Shown one piece after another: positions 22,629-34,900 of a DNA stretch of 64,000 bases. The DNA is from Pterobdella sp. o SKG-2022 (lineage: Eukaryota > Annelida > Clitellata > Hirudinida > Piscicolidae): NCBI GenBank assembly GCA_964035795.1, contig OZ038323.1, positions 1,101,172-1,165,171 on the forward strand, written 5' to 3'. The notes below the pieces were generated by a model, which did not search any database, was not told the origin of the DNA, and was given only the letters and a program-made list of their open reading frames with translations. The stretch's first letter is position 1; every line of letters starts with the position of its first letter. A program made the position numbers and the translations under genes.

Positions 22629-25600
22629 AATAACTAGTTCAGCGAGTGTAGTAGTAGTATTGTTATCAGAAGTAGTTAGTACTAGGTGAGTGATAGTAAT
22701 GATACCCACTGTTTTGAAAGGGTTGTTATCGAGTCTGTAGTTGCACTCCATGTAGTACTGGATGATTTCTGACGAGGGTGAAGAGAGTTTTGAAACTGAT
22801 TTTTCATAAATTATTAATTTTCAATAAATACATCACTCATCATAAATCTACTGAAATGTAATTTTCTCACATGACCCTCAGACAACAATGCTGATGATGC
22901 ATGCATCCATGTTTATGTAGCGCAATAAAAGAGAAAGATTCATTGGATAAAATAAAATGGAGATTAGGATATATATAAAATTGCAGCAAATGTTTTGTAA
23001 ATGGAGTAAATCTGACCACTCTCAGTATAGTGGGGATTATACCGGATTTAAACCTTGGCACTTATCTTCACAGTTTTGTATTTATTTAATACATTGTCAA
23101 GATTTATAAAAATTGAAACATTTTAATGAACTAAATTAGTTTCGTAAAAAATTTTTTTGAATTGAAAACACAAAGTGAAGTATGAAAGCTTGCAGACTTA
23201 GCTAACCGCCCTGACGGAATATAACCAATTAATCACTTGGTTGAGGAAGTTCGACTACTGGAAAAATCCATGTGACTCAGTTAATAAAAGTTTATGTCTT
23301 CAATTGATTCAAAATTTTTAAATTAGTATTTAAATATTAATATATTATTAATATATTTATGCCTTTATCGCCTTTGATGTCACTGGTCTCCTCCAAAAAT
23401 GACAAAGGAGCATAACAAAAGTCCCCAACACCCTGTGTGTGTTGATCGTGTGTTGCTGTGTGTTGAACATGTGCTTTGTATGTTGAGCATGTGTTGTTGT
23501 GTGTTGAATATGTGTTGTTGTGTGTTGAGCATGTGTTTTGTATGTTGAATATGTGTTGTTGTGTGTTGAATATGTGTTGTGTGTTGAGCATGTGTTGTTG
23601 TGTGTTGAATATGTGTTATTGTGTGTTGAGCATGTGTTTTGTATGTTGAGCATGTGCTGTTGTGTGTTGAATATGTGTTGTGTGTTGAATATGTGTTGTG
23701 TGTTGAACATGTGTTGTTGTGTGTTAAACATGTGTTTTTGTGTGTTGTGGTGTGTGTTAAACATGTGTTTTTGACAGTGTAAAATACATACTTTGCAATA
23801 GACCTGGTGACAAAACCATTCAACGTTCAGCAAATGATTTAAAATTAAACCAATTAATACAGTGCGTATGAATTACGCTTGATCGCATCTCTATTTTGTT
23901 TAATAGCGCAGTTCAGTAGTTATTGTGAAAAATGAAGTTCAACAAAGATGTGCAACAAAGGCGCTAAATTGCTTGAACGCACCACACTGATTCCCAGATG
24001 CAGCCCTGCTGACAGCCACAAGAGAATGAGGGAGATGATGCTTAGAATGCCGAAGCTGGAGAGGGTGTGGTTGTAGCACTTATTTTGGTGTTTTGAAAGG
24101 TTTAGAGTTTTGGCAATGATCAACCTTTAAAATGTGAACACGATGAAGTTCAAAATTTTTCATAGAAACGAAATTTTCTGATACATTTTTAATATCATTA
24201 TCAGGTATCTAATGCAGAATGGTGTATAGGGAAAAGCTTCGTGCAATTGAAAACATAAAATTTATCGTGTACAACTGCCAAGGAGTGATCCAAACTACAG
24301 TGAAGTTATGTGCAAGTAATTAATGATATATATAAAATGGCGTCAGAACACGAACACAAGCATCAGGTACTTGGAGCCCTTGCCTGTGGCGAACAACAAG
24401 ATGACGAACAACACCATCAACCAACTCAGCAACAACACCATTCCAAGCCACCTGCAAGCAGTTCAACTGGGTGATGCTGTTTGTATCTTCATTGTTACTA
24501 ATATCATTGATTAGTGCTTTATGTTTAACATAAATTTATGAGGGTATTCAAAAGTGGATTGAGAGTGCGACCACTATAAACTTATCATAAGTGATTCCAA
24601 CAAATGAGTCATCATTCTGACATAATCATGACTTGATAGAAGAACTGCACCTGTAGAACCCGAAGCTGGCTGCATACTGCACCAAGTCAATAGTCGAGTC
24701 CATTCTCTCTACCTGCAACATGTGTGTGGAAACCAATGACTTAACACATATCGGAAGGCATTATAAAAGTTTCTGCGTCAAACCACAGAGCCCTTCTGAA
24801 ACGTAGCACATCACAGCACCTTAGAACCAATCTCCCTGACACTGTTCATGATGGAGGTCACGTGATGCACACTCTTGTCCAACCATTGGTTTAGCTTGCT
24901 CCTCCTACTGTGTGACCTTGTTGTGTTGTGTGTGGTTTTCAACTGGTAAGCTCTCACAGGCAATAGAGAGCTATGTAAGATGAAGAATTTGAAGGATGCC
25001 TGGGGATGTTGGATCGAAGATCGTTTGCCAAGAAGATCACAGAGTTGTTCAAGTTCTTCTGCAGCTCCTCTATCTGACAAGTTTGGTGGAGTATAATATG
25101 AAGAGGATAATATGGGAAAAAGCAAGATGAAGATACCATGAAAAATGAAGAAATAAGATGAAATGAGTGAATAATATAAAAATTTATGAAATAAATGAGA
25201 AAAATATCACTAAAATCCTTATTTATGATTTTTGGTCTGCTTTCAAACAGCATCAGTGTTAACATGCGTGACGCGTGACTGCTTTTGTGTGCTTGTGTGT
25301 GCATCCAGCATCAATCAATACACCAGTGTGGTGTAGTGCGGGTGTGGTGTTTATTGATGGGATGATGTCGATGAAGTGATATTTATGGTGCAAAATTAAA
25401 TGACGTCACCTGGTTTCTGGTCTGCACCGTGGTGTACTGAATGCCCTTGGCTGCGTCGATAAAATGCTGAAGCCCCTTGTGGGTCTCTTCATTGCCATAG
25501 AAACCTGCCCCCACTGCACCACTGCATTAGTCACTGAGCTGTTAGTTACACCTTAGATTCTTTCGGGTGAATAACAAATTTTCAAACTAGTTTTGTTTGA

Positions 25601-26352
25601 TAGTGAGCGATTTCACGGTGAGTTGATAGGTGGTTACAAGGTTGGATTACAAGTGAAAAAGTTTTGTCATGGTCATAATCAATACTTAACCACCCATCCA
25701 TGCATACAAACAAGAAGATAACCAAGAAAGAATGGCGAGGATGGCAATGGACCATTTGAGGCAGGCTCCAGCTCTGGGCACGTTAGTCTGACAACAGTGG
25801 TAGCAGAAGAACATCACGACCACAATCAGTGTCAGAAACAACCACACGATGGGCACTACTCCCCAGAACAATAAAACCTTTATTTTGAAAGTATGAAGAT
25901 ATTTGTGCACCTTCCGAGATGGGTGTCAAGAATAACTTAAAAATATTTTGTAAATAATTAACCTCCAAAATGTGAATTATTAATTCGTTGCTTGATAATG
26001 ATATAAAAAATAAATCGAAAAGCTTCGTCTTACTAACAACATACAAATATTATCGTGTTTTTATGATTCAGTTTGGAAATAGATGGTTTAAATACTAATT
26101 TGAGCCAACTATACAAAACTTGACTTGAGCAAGCTGAACTTAAATATTCTCAATCAGCCACAAATGATCAATGAAATGGCTGACTTCACGATAGCGGTAG
26201 ATGTCAGGGTTGAAGTCTGAGTTGACCTTCTGGAAGGTCATGTCGAGATGGGGCAGATTGTGCAGACGGATAACGAGTTGAGATGGTGTGTACTCCCTGT
26301 TACTACTGCCGTTGTTCAAACTTCCTAACATCTGTAACTTTTGTACGTGCAA
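21269..26352 (-). CDS. TTYH: tweety-family membrane protein (TTYH, volume- or calcium-regulated anion channel family)
   Basis: Thirteen exons with closing phases, about 419-426 aa: 26185-26331 (or 26352), 25694-25877, 25410-25504, 25000-25073, 24820-24904, 24651-24712, 24371-24451, 23983-24055, 23384-23432, 22710-22768, 22457-22552, 21945-22093, 21269-21374. Family landmarks are in order: VIRLHNLPHLDMTFQKVNS at the N-terminus, a first helix (VVPIVWLFLTLIVVVMFFCY), GFYGNEET, FYRWLGMVLLLSWL, the next helix ILSIISLILLWLSAG, GDFCYAP, YYMECNYRLDNNPF, ECTNLHKDYLDGI, and a last helix GMMFLLVCIILAG. The Cys residues of the large ectodomain are kept. The stop shown follows FTSG; a strong GGGTGAGAAT donor overlaps it, so a longer C-tail is possible. 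The start is 232-253 bases from the divergent SOWAH start. Confidence 0.93.
22128..22283 (-). mobile_element. tRNA-derived SINE, copy 2
   Basis: Minus strand from 22283: GGCCCCTATAGCTCAATGG (A box), the arm TTAGACTAATTATCCAA, and the B box GGGTTCGATCC. The body follows (TTAGCACCTGTTCCACACTG, then TTTTCGCTACACTAAATTTG) and ends AAAAGCGCTTTATAAACAC. Its head and body align throughout with copy 1 at 11270-11412. It lies in a TTYH intron in the sense orientation. The B box is closer to canonical than in copy 1, so this copy is probably younger. Confidence 0.8.
22553..22628. repeat. GGTGGTAGT/(TAG)n tract at a TTYH 3' splice site
   Basis: An interrupted GGTGGTAGT array passes into about ten TAG units. 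On the sense strand it is a CCACCA/CTA-rich intron end that leads straight into the acceptor CATCAACAG of exon 22457-22552. Confidence 0.85.
23434..23772. repeat. 21-bp minisatellite forming the 3' end of a TTYH intron
   Basis: The unit is TGTGTTGTTGTGTGTTGAATA with 18-bp and GAGCATG variants, about 16 copies. It begins right at the acceptor CACACACAG of exon 23384-23432. The array happens to lack stops in all minus frames, giving artificial ORFs of the CSTHNNTYSTHNN type. These are not genes, since the exon phases of TTYH close without them. Confidence 0.92.
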
Positions 26353-26583
26353 AAAAAACTTTTTTATAGATATTTATGTATAAAGCTTTTTGAACCAATG
26401 AAAATCAGAATTAAAAAAAAGCTGATTAAAGCTGGATATATGCTGGAAAACCAACTTGCAGGCAGATATATATACTCGAAACGAAGAGATGAAGCGCTTC
26501 GTTAAGTCTTGAGAAAATTTTCAAATGAATGCAAAAGTAAACTTCGATAAATTATACACCTTGACTATTTGTTGTAATTTGAA
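26353..26583. promoter_or_regulatory. divergent promoter region TTYH / SOWAH
   Basis: About 230-250 bases separate the two start codons, which face away from each other. The stretch is AT-rich, with no obvious TATA box placed for either gene and no CpG cluster. Shared control is inferred from distance only. Confidence 0.45.
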
Positions 26584-29500
26584 ATGGAGGCGGATCCTTT
26601 ATTCACAGAAACAGTTGTTAGAGATTTTTTGATGAAAAATGGAGGGAAAGTCGCAAATCCGGTTTTAGTTAATCACTTCAAAAATTTTCTTAATGATCCT
26701 GTTAGAAAAAATGCTAATCGACAAAAGTTTAAAACATACGTTAACACTTTGGCTTCGGTGAAGTTACAAGAAGATGGAAACAAGCAGATAGTGCTCAAAA
26801 AAAAGTATAGAGACGACGAATACTACTTCAATTACAGGGTTTGGTCAAGTTTTTTCTATTGTTTTCATTTCAATTTCGTTTGTCATTTTAATTGATGAGT
26901 ATGTTTTTAATTAAAAGGAGTTAGGACGTGATGAACCAAAGGAAAATGCTACAGAACCACTGACTCTGTGTGATGCCAGTGCTAAACCAATGGAAGAGTT
27001 CGAGTCAGTCAAACATGTTGACAACTCAGTTTTTGAATCTCCTCTAAAAGAAGATCAAGAAAAAAAAACCTTAGTAGATCATTCATCAAGTGATGAAAAT
27101 AATTTGACCCAAAATAATGTTGAAAAAGACAATAAAAATGAGGCTGAAAAAACTGAAAATGGCTCAGAAAAATGTACTGATAAATTAGAAGAAACTAAAA
27201 ATAAATTACAGAAAAATGAAATGCAAGAAAATGAAAACGACTTGAAAGAAAATAAACAGAAATCACATGAAAGCTTGAATGAAAGTGAGAAGTGTTACAG
27301 AGAGTACACTGAAGCTGAAGAAGACACCCTCGTTAGCACACCAACCCCACAAATAACCTACAGCAATAGTACACCTACCACCTTAACCATTGATGCCATC
27401 AAACCACTACACACACCAGCTGCAGATGCTACCTTAGTGTTTGACAACATCAACACATCAGGAACTACCAGTCTTTCTTCATCTACCACTTCCCTTGCTT
27501 CCAAAAACAGGTTCCAACTTTCACCACATCACAAATTATCATTTTATTTATTGCTCATATCAACGTTAAATTCAATTATTCTTTTTTTTTTTTATATACT
27601 TTTCCGGGCAGTCAATTTGTATTAAATCAGCACCACTGATGCACCAGTCGAACATGACCTTCATGAGTAAAAAAAATTCCAATGCTCAGTCATGACTTTA
27701 GAAAAGACATAAGGTTGAATAAAATCAAGAAAAAGATTTTAATATGTTTGGTGTAAGGCACAAGGTTGAGATGTGCAGGTGAAGGTGGGGAGTTGGCATT
27801 TATTTCTAGATGTTCAGTAGCCTGGAGTAAAGTAGAAAATGTGCGAATATTGGTCTTCAAACACTTTGGAATTTTGTGACAAGCTATATTCATTTTGTAG
27901 ACATCCAGTAATGTTGCATGCAAATGGAAAAAAAGACAATAATAATAATTGAATAATGATCTGCTTTCATATAGAGCTAAAAAGCAACTGAAGCACTAAC
28001 ATACACAATATATTGGATGGAGGCTTGTAGTTTATAAGATGATAATTAAATGAAATGTAACTATGCTGAGGTGAATAATGACACAAGGCAAATGAGAGCT
28101 TATAAGACAAAAGTTTAATGTTTGAGAGCATAATATTTGTAGGAATGTAACTTTTTAGAGACATCCTAATGTACTTATAAGCAATATTAACAGTTTTCAA
28201 CGTCAATTTATGGGAAAAAATTGTATGAATGAAGCTTGTAGAATTGAGTTGATTGAACAAATGTGTTATTTGAAATTAAAGCAGGAATTATGAGAACACA
28301 ACATGATTGAGTTTTCAAATCAAAATTATGTAACCTTCCAAATGTAAGAATAGATTAATTCATCCATGGAATTGCCTTCTTCACATCATGTTATTGATCA
28401 GCAGAATAATATCAAGCATTTAGTGTTTCTTATCATTTGAATTGCATGTGATAACTTTATGGAAATAATGAGACCCACCCTCAACTCATCAGTCATCATT
28501 TCTCATCACACATCCATTATAAGTTGATGCCATCCTCCTAATGAACATCTTCATCATGCATCTTATCTCCTTTCAGCCAATCAAAAACATCTTCATCAAT
28601 GCATCTTATCTCCTTTCAGCCAATCAAAAACATCTTCATCAATGCATCTTATCTCCTTTTAGCCAATCAAAAACGTCAGAAGCATTTGATTTGGAGGAGC
28701 ATCATTGACCTTTATAAAAAAATTCATTTTTAAAAATCATTTATCTATCTATCTAGCTAGCTAGCTATCAATCTACTTATTTATTTTTTATCTATCTATC
28801 TACGTACGTAGGTAGGTAGGAACGTACCCTATCTTCAAAATCAGGCTGTTAGTGTTAGTCTTAGGATGTTTCTTTGCATATTAAGAACTTGTTGCCATGG
28901 TCATATTCGAACACGATTGACGAACAACAAGAACTTGTCCTAAGAACCTAGCCTGATGAGAGCAGACTGATGAAACAGTCTGTGTGGGGTCCTCCAAAAA
29001 ATTATCTTGAAACAAGATAAAATTAGTAAGCCCAAAGGATTACTGGAGGACAGGGAAGAGTCGTTTAGATTTGTATCCTGGAAGGGTAGCAGCCCCAACA
29101 TTTAGCAGGCCTAAACGCTGGGGCGTAGATGCCTTTTAATGTCATGCCTTAGACAGGTGCCTTTTAACGTCATGCTCAGGACTTAGTGTCTTGTCTCTCA
29201 AAGTAAGGCACACTGAGCATTACAGCTGTCAGATTCAAATGCATGCATCAATTGTGTTTCATACAACCTGCCAATATGAAGATATTTTAGATACATTTTT
29301 AAAAGTTATTTTGAATGAGCCCAAGCTTATCCTAATGCATCAGCATACATAAGATGCCTCGGTGCATCATTTTGATATGTCTTGAAACGACGTTTAAAGA
29401 AGTCACTTAGAAAGAAAAAAAGGTCAAAAAAATATCTCAAAATGATCTAAATTTTAAAAAGTTTGATAAAGTATGTATATTTAAAAATGTATTCTGTGAC

Positions 29501-31275
29501 ATAAAACTATTGTTGATGAACATCAAACCACCTCTGATCAGGGACTCAGTACTGACTGACTCATCTTCCAAGTTGAACACCTCCATCTCTTCCTCCCGCA
29601 ACAAAAAGGTACCAACGTGCTTCATAACGACTTAATTATTCAAATAACGTTAGATCTTAATAGTTACTGCTCTTATTTTATAAACCTCTCAAGTTTGATT
29701 GACAATCACCTCTGACAGCTCACTGAGGGGGGCAGCAGTGAAAGCATGAGCAACATTGACCATGAGTGGCTGGTGGCATCAAGTGGCTCAGACTACCATA
29801 AAATGAACAAGATCCTCCAATCTCACCCACACCTCGCCCATCAAAGAAGTTTCATCACTGGATACAATGGATTGCACTGGGCCTGCAAGAATGGAAATGT
29901 TTGTGCAGTGTACCTGCCAATCATTTTGTTTGTAATGTCGTCAGTGATATAAAAATTATATTTTATCTGTCTGTGTGTTTATCTTACTTTTATTCAATTT
30001 TTCTCATATCTTTCTACGGTACGACAGACTGACGTGGTGAAGATGTTGTGTGGCAACTTCAAAGTCGATCCCAACACCAGGTGCCTGCGCTTTCAGTGCT
30101 GGCTTGATCACTCATAACACAGCTCATACACTACCATCACATGCATTTGACCACAACTTCATTCAATAATAATCACATTCCTTTGTCTTCATCATCATCA
30201 TTAACAATTAGCCCTTTGAAATAGCAACATTTTCTGACCTTCAGAACCCAGGGCGGGTACACGCCACTTCATCTGGCGAACATCCACAAGCATTATGACG
30301 TCATTGAACTGCTTTTCAAAAACTACCACGCAGACTCGAGCCTCAGGGACTACTCAGGTGGTTCCCATGCATGCCTCCTTATAGCCATCTTTTTATGACA
30401 AGCTTCAGTGTTTTAATGTTTAGATTTTTTCAATAGTTTGAAATGCTCATTTATTTTGTGCCACCGATGCTAGCATGGAAACGAAACTAAAAGGATGATG
30501 AGTTATGATAATGATCACCAGGGAGACTGGCCAAGTGGTACACGGATCAGACAGCCTCGAGCAGGACCAAGCACATCCTCAACCCAGGCAGGCAGGTTGT
30601 ATCTTGGTTATGCTCTTTGTTGTTGACATGAAGGTCATCATGACTCACCATTGCAGGGATCCATGCTGGACTATGAGCAATCAGTCCTAAGGCATCAGGT
30701 GTGCTAGTACAACTCTTATGATATTCCAAGCAGTCCAACTCATAAGCTTTGATTTTTAACTATAATTTCGATTGAGTTATACATTATCATAACGACTAAT
30801 ATTTCATCACGAGGTCTAACTAATCGATAATCACAATGTTAAAATATTTAACTCTCATAATATTCCAATCACTTCCTTATAACAAACACTCGATCCTCCA
30901 CAGCCCCATTTCTGGAGTCCCCACAAGAATGGCAAAGAGAACCACACTATTCTGCAATCACCAATCTCACACAAGCCTTTTAAACCTCATGAAGTATCTT
31001 CTCTCATGCCACCACCCTCCCTTCCCCCCATCTACCGATCCAAACCGCAGTCTACAAACAACAGCTCCAGTGCCTTTTTTCCAAGCTCTTCTGACAATCA
31101 TCGCAAAGGCAGCACAGATGGCCTGAGTGTGGGCAGCAGAGCGGATGACAGTAGTGTCGATGGCGACATGACACACAGTGACTCTGAAGCAGGCAAGGTG
31201 TTCGGGGGTGCTCTGAAGTTTGCCTCGAACTTCTTCTCTAGCACTCCCAGTGTCAACAATGAGTCACTTGTGTGA
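26584..31275 (+). CDS. SOWAH: SOWAH-family ankyrin-repeat protein (Sosondowah)
   Basis: Eight exons with closing phases give about 554 aa: 26584-26838, 26918-27510, 29736-29898, 30028-30080, 30245-30357, 30522-30595, 30657-30698, 30904-31275. Residues 1-80 form the winged-helix-like SOWAH N-terminal domain (FTETVVRDFLMKNGGKVANP, LVNHFKNFL). A long acidic, Lys/Glu/Asn-rich linker follows in exon 2. Then come two ankyrin repeats: HEWLVASSGSDYHKM...YNGLHWACKNGN, and GGYTPLHLANIHKHYDVIEL. The C-terminus is Ser-rich and ends FFSSTPSVNNESLV before TGA. Animal SOWAH proteins are poorly characterised. The exon 3 acceptor (GGGGGCAG/C) was chosen because only it keeps frame. Intron 2 is 2.2 kb and full of repeats. 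Confidence 0.9.
28549..28675. repeat. about 41-bp tandem repeat, three copies, SOWAH intron 2
   Basis: The unit contains CATCTTATCTCCTTTCAGCC and AATCAAAAACATCTTCATCAATG. Three copies with minor differences lie back to back. Confidence 0.85.
28740..28825. repeat. TCTA / CTAG / GTAG microsatellite
   Basis: Interrupted runs of TATC, TAGC and ACGT/GGTA tetranucleotides. It directly precedes the hairpin-rich block at 28841. Confidence 0.85.
28841..29182. repeat. hairpin-chain element in SOWAH intron 2
   Basis: Perfect inverted pairs: TCAGGCT 28841-28847 / 28950-28956; CTTAGGA 28860-28866 / 28938-28944; CTTGTTG 28888-28894 / 28925-28931; TTCG 28906-28909 / 28921-28924. These nest into one long stem. 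Next come CAGACTG 28963-28969 / 28976-28982, then GTCCTCCA 28989-28996 / 29044-29051 enclosing TTATCTTG 29002-29009 / 29013-29020. The last pair is GCCCCA 29092-29097 / 29119-29124 enclosing TTTAG 29101-29105 / 29111-29115. Two TTTTAA(C/T)GTCATG motifs follow. It is possibly a non-autonomous mobile element. No family is recognised. Confidence 0.65.
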
Positions 31276-31916
31276 TGCTCTTTGAAACTTCTTTGTTACA
31301 AAAACTTGTAAATGTGCCTTTATTCATTGAACTACAATGTTCCACCTGCTCTAGCGCAAAACTCATTCCACCCTTCCAAGCCTCCATGCTTTTATTTTTA
31401 TATAGTATTCTTTCAAAGACATTGTATGTAACTGGTATTTTTTGAACTTTTGTTTAAATTCGCCAAAAAAGAAACGGGTTTCAAAAATACGTTCAATACT
31501 GTAAAAAAAAACTAATTTTCGACAAATACAACTTTCTCATAGAATTTCATTAGAATTAAACGTATCTTTAAAAACCTCATTTTTTGACGAATAAAAGCAA
31601 AAATTTGATATCGTAGTCTTCATGAAATTTTTGTTTGTTTGAATCTTAAGAAATTTTTAAATTTTGACTTGAAATTTTTATCGAAGAATTGAGACGGTAC
31701 TAAATAAATTTTTTATCAAGTAGCTGTATTAATTAGTAGTAGAAAATTTCTGAATATCAATGAGAACATACAAGAAAATTTGAGATTAAAATTCTCAGTG
31801 ATTAGCTCATAACTAACTTCATTTTAATTATAACTTCCAACTAACCAAAATATATTAATTCTACAACGAAATCCCCTCTTAAAACCAACAAAAAACATCT
31901 CCACAAGGCCACATTC
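31276..31916. other. intergenic, convergent 3' ends of SOWAH and PDHA1
   Basis: AT-rich, with no ORF. It must contain both 3' untranslated regions, since the SOWAH stop (31275) and the PDHA1 stop (31917) face each other. Confidence 0.5.
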
Positions 31917-34900
31917 TCAATTGGCAGGACTGATCCTGATGCTGGGATCACAGCCTCTGATGGAGTGTCCTTGTGGTGGCTGGCTGTACACGTGAGTGTA
32001 TAGTTCCCTCAAGGGAGGCTCAGGATCCTCGTTGGCGTTCTTCACTGCTTCTGATATTTCTACCTTCACCTTCTCGTCCAGAGCCTGTTGTTTGAACATA
32101 ACGTGCGTTTATATAGCGCCGAGTATTTGAGGATTAATCATAGTATACTCCAACACCACTCTTCCCACCTTTATCTCATCGGCACTGATGAGTCCCGCAG
32201 AAATCATCCTTTCCTTGTACCCCACAATGGGGTCCCTAAGTTTCCTCACTTCCTGGATCTGCTCTCTTGTGCGGTAGCTGTATGTGTGTGTGTATGTGTT
32301 TCCGAGATGCAACAGAATAGCCGCCAGTAAAGCAGGTCTAGCAAATCACGCGAAACAGAAGCACAAGACACAAGAAAACATAAAGTGTCATTACTGCGGT
32401 CTAAACTTAAAACCACAAGGCATTTTTAACCACAAGAAAAAATGCTCATCTTTCAATCCTTTGGTGGATGAATGCAAGAACAGTGTGTGTGTGTGTTGTA
32501 TGTGTGTTTAATTTTTTGTGTCTGAGCTCAAAAGCCTCAACTTGATTCCAAATTGGTGAACTAAAGCCAATAATAGAGAACAATGGGGAAAAGAAACCAG
32601 ACAGAAGAAAAAATAGAAAGACAGTAAAAAAAAATGATACTTCAGGAAACTGGCATCACCTGTGATTATAAAAATTGCAACAAAGTTGGTTTAGCCAATC
32701 ACATCCGCCAGTCTCACTCAGAAAAACCAAAAATTACAATCAAATGCCGTTTTTGCAACAGAGACTTCAAACGAATAAACATCTTCAATCACCGAAAAAC
32801 AAATGTAAAAAAAACGCAAGAACCTTTTTTTTTCTTTCTGCAACTACCTGACGGTGGACGAATGAAGATCAAGCAAGCAAGCGTGTTTGTGTGTGTGTGA
32901 CGCAGGAACTCATATGAGCCCTGCACTAGATGAAAAAACACCAATAAATGCGTGAACAACAAACACAATGGACAATAAAGAATGACATGAAGTCATAATA
33001 ATTGCCTGGTGCCTGGATCGCTCATGCTGTGTCCATGGTAACGATATGTGGCTGCCTCTATCACCAAAGGCCCCTTTCCAGACCTGGGTGGTTTTAATGT
33101 GGTATGTGTTGCATGAGAAACATTCAATGATGAGCATTCGAATATTGAATCATCATGGAAACCACTAAAATGGCATGCAACACTTTTTGAATACCTGATG
33201 TGCTTGGCTGCCTCCCGAGTGGCTTCTCTCATCGCCACCACATCCATCCCATCCACCTGACATGTAGTGAACATCAACAAAAAAATTAAATTCTAATAAA
33301 TAAACCCAGTAAATTGATTTGCATTTTACATATCAAATACAAGTGCCAACCCAGATGCCAGGGATATAATCTCCTCGTGTATAGTAAGTGGTTGAAGCTG
33401 AAGACCTGTCAGTACTTGTGCCCATGCCGTAGCCATTATTCTCACACACAAACAACACTGGCAAGTCCCACAACTTCGCCATGTTGTATGCCTCAAACAC
33501 CTGACCTGAGATGGAGTTTGGTGGTGTAGTGGTGTTGTTTGGTCAATTTTATTAGCTTGAACGTCATGTTATTGAAATACTGAAGAAATATGTTATAATT
33601 CAAACAAAAGTTTTTGGCAGAAAGGCGCATAAAGATGACACCCACCCTGGTTAGCAGCACCATCCCCGTACAAGGCGACGCAAATCCTCTCAGAGTCCAT
33701 GTACTTGTGAGCAAATGCTACTCCAGCCCCCAGAGGGACCTGCCAATTGATCCACATTAGGCCTACTTATCATCATATTTGCCTCAATGATAGAAATGTA
33801 TGTGGATATATGACCTGGGCACCAACGATGCCATTGCCCCCGTAGAAGTTGTTGCAGTACATGTGCATGGACCCTCCCTTGCCCTCCGCACACCCCGACT
33901 TCTTACCTACACAACCACCGATGAAACGAGATGAACTTGATAATTTATAGATACGATTTCAAATCCGTTTTAATATCGTTTGTATTAAAAAGTAACATTT
34001 TTTTGATTCTATTCGAAACATGAGACTATGCAGCAAATGGTGCCTATAGAGATAGACAAACCAGTGAGTTCACAGAGAACTTGTGCGATAGAGCACCCTC
34101 GGAGGTAGGTCCACCCATGGGCCCTGTATGCTGTGATCACCCCGTCATCAGCATTCAAGGCTGCATTCATCCCCACTGCGCATGCTTCCTGCAGGAAGCA
34201 TCATAATCTTCAATCAAATTTATGTTCATTCCTATACATCAACGCTTGAATACTTGCAAATTAGGGCTTTTGAGCTATTATTATGTTATACTTTCATGAA
34301 GCATGGATGCTCAAGTGGTGGCAACTAGGCCAAAAAGCAGAGTTGATTTTTGTCTGCAAAAAACTTGTTGGAAGATCTACTTGAAAATAATTGCAGGCAA
34401 AAACTCACGGTGCAAGTTCTTTTGCTGTGTGAATGATGAAGGCACAAATGGTGTTGGAATTATCGTGGTTGAAAAGTGGTGGGACAAGTTTGAGGTGATT
34501 CAAGTTTTTGTTAGCATCAACCTTATGCAAATGGTCATTAGAACAGTTGTGTTTGTTTTTTTGCGTATTCATGCACGTCAAGCTGACATTAATAAAAGTA
34601 TAAGAGACCAATTCTAATACTACCACCAAGACTGGGATTAAAAGATCTCTCAGAGTTGACCTTCACTTCGTGTGATCAGGGGACCTGCACAAACCATGTC
34701 TAGTTTTTTTTGTTCTTTGAAACAAGTTATATATCCCAAGATTAGCAGAGCTATAGAGCAACTTTTAGTGTTTCATCACCAACCATCACTTCCTTTCCTA
34801 ATCTGCTTTCAACAGGCTGAGTTTTGACAAGGCACACATTTTAAGTTGAGATTCGAAGTCAGAGACTTTTATGCAGCTGCATTTCTTGTGCACCCATTGC

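Noticed and set aside
23357..23833. Long His/Thr/Asn-rich ORFs on the minus strand
   Set aside because: They are open in several frames only because the 21-bp minisatellite is a multiple of three without stops. The flanking TTYH exons splice in phase without them.
28952..28976. Hammerhead-like core CTGATGA...GAAAC
   Set aside because: The 12 bases between the two core boxes cannot form stem II, and the GAAAC lies in the loop and stem of the CAGACTG/CAGTCTG hairpin. No matching cleavage-site strand was seen.
32101..32135. TTTATATAGCGCC stretch resembling a SINE tail
   Set aside because: It is an isolated short match with no SINE head or body nearby, and it lies between two PDHA1 exons.
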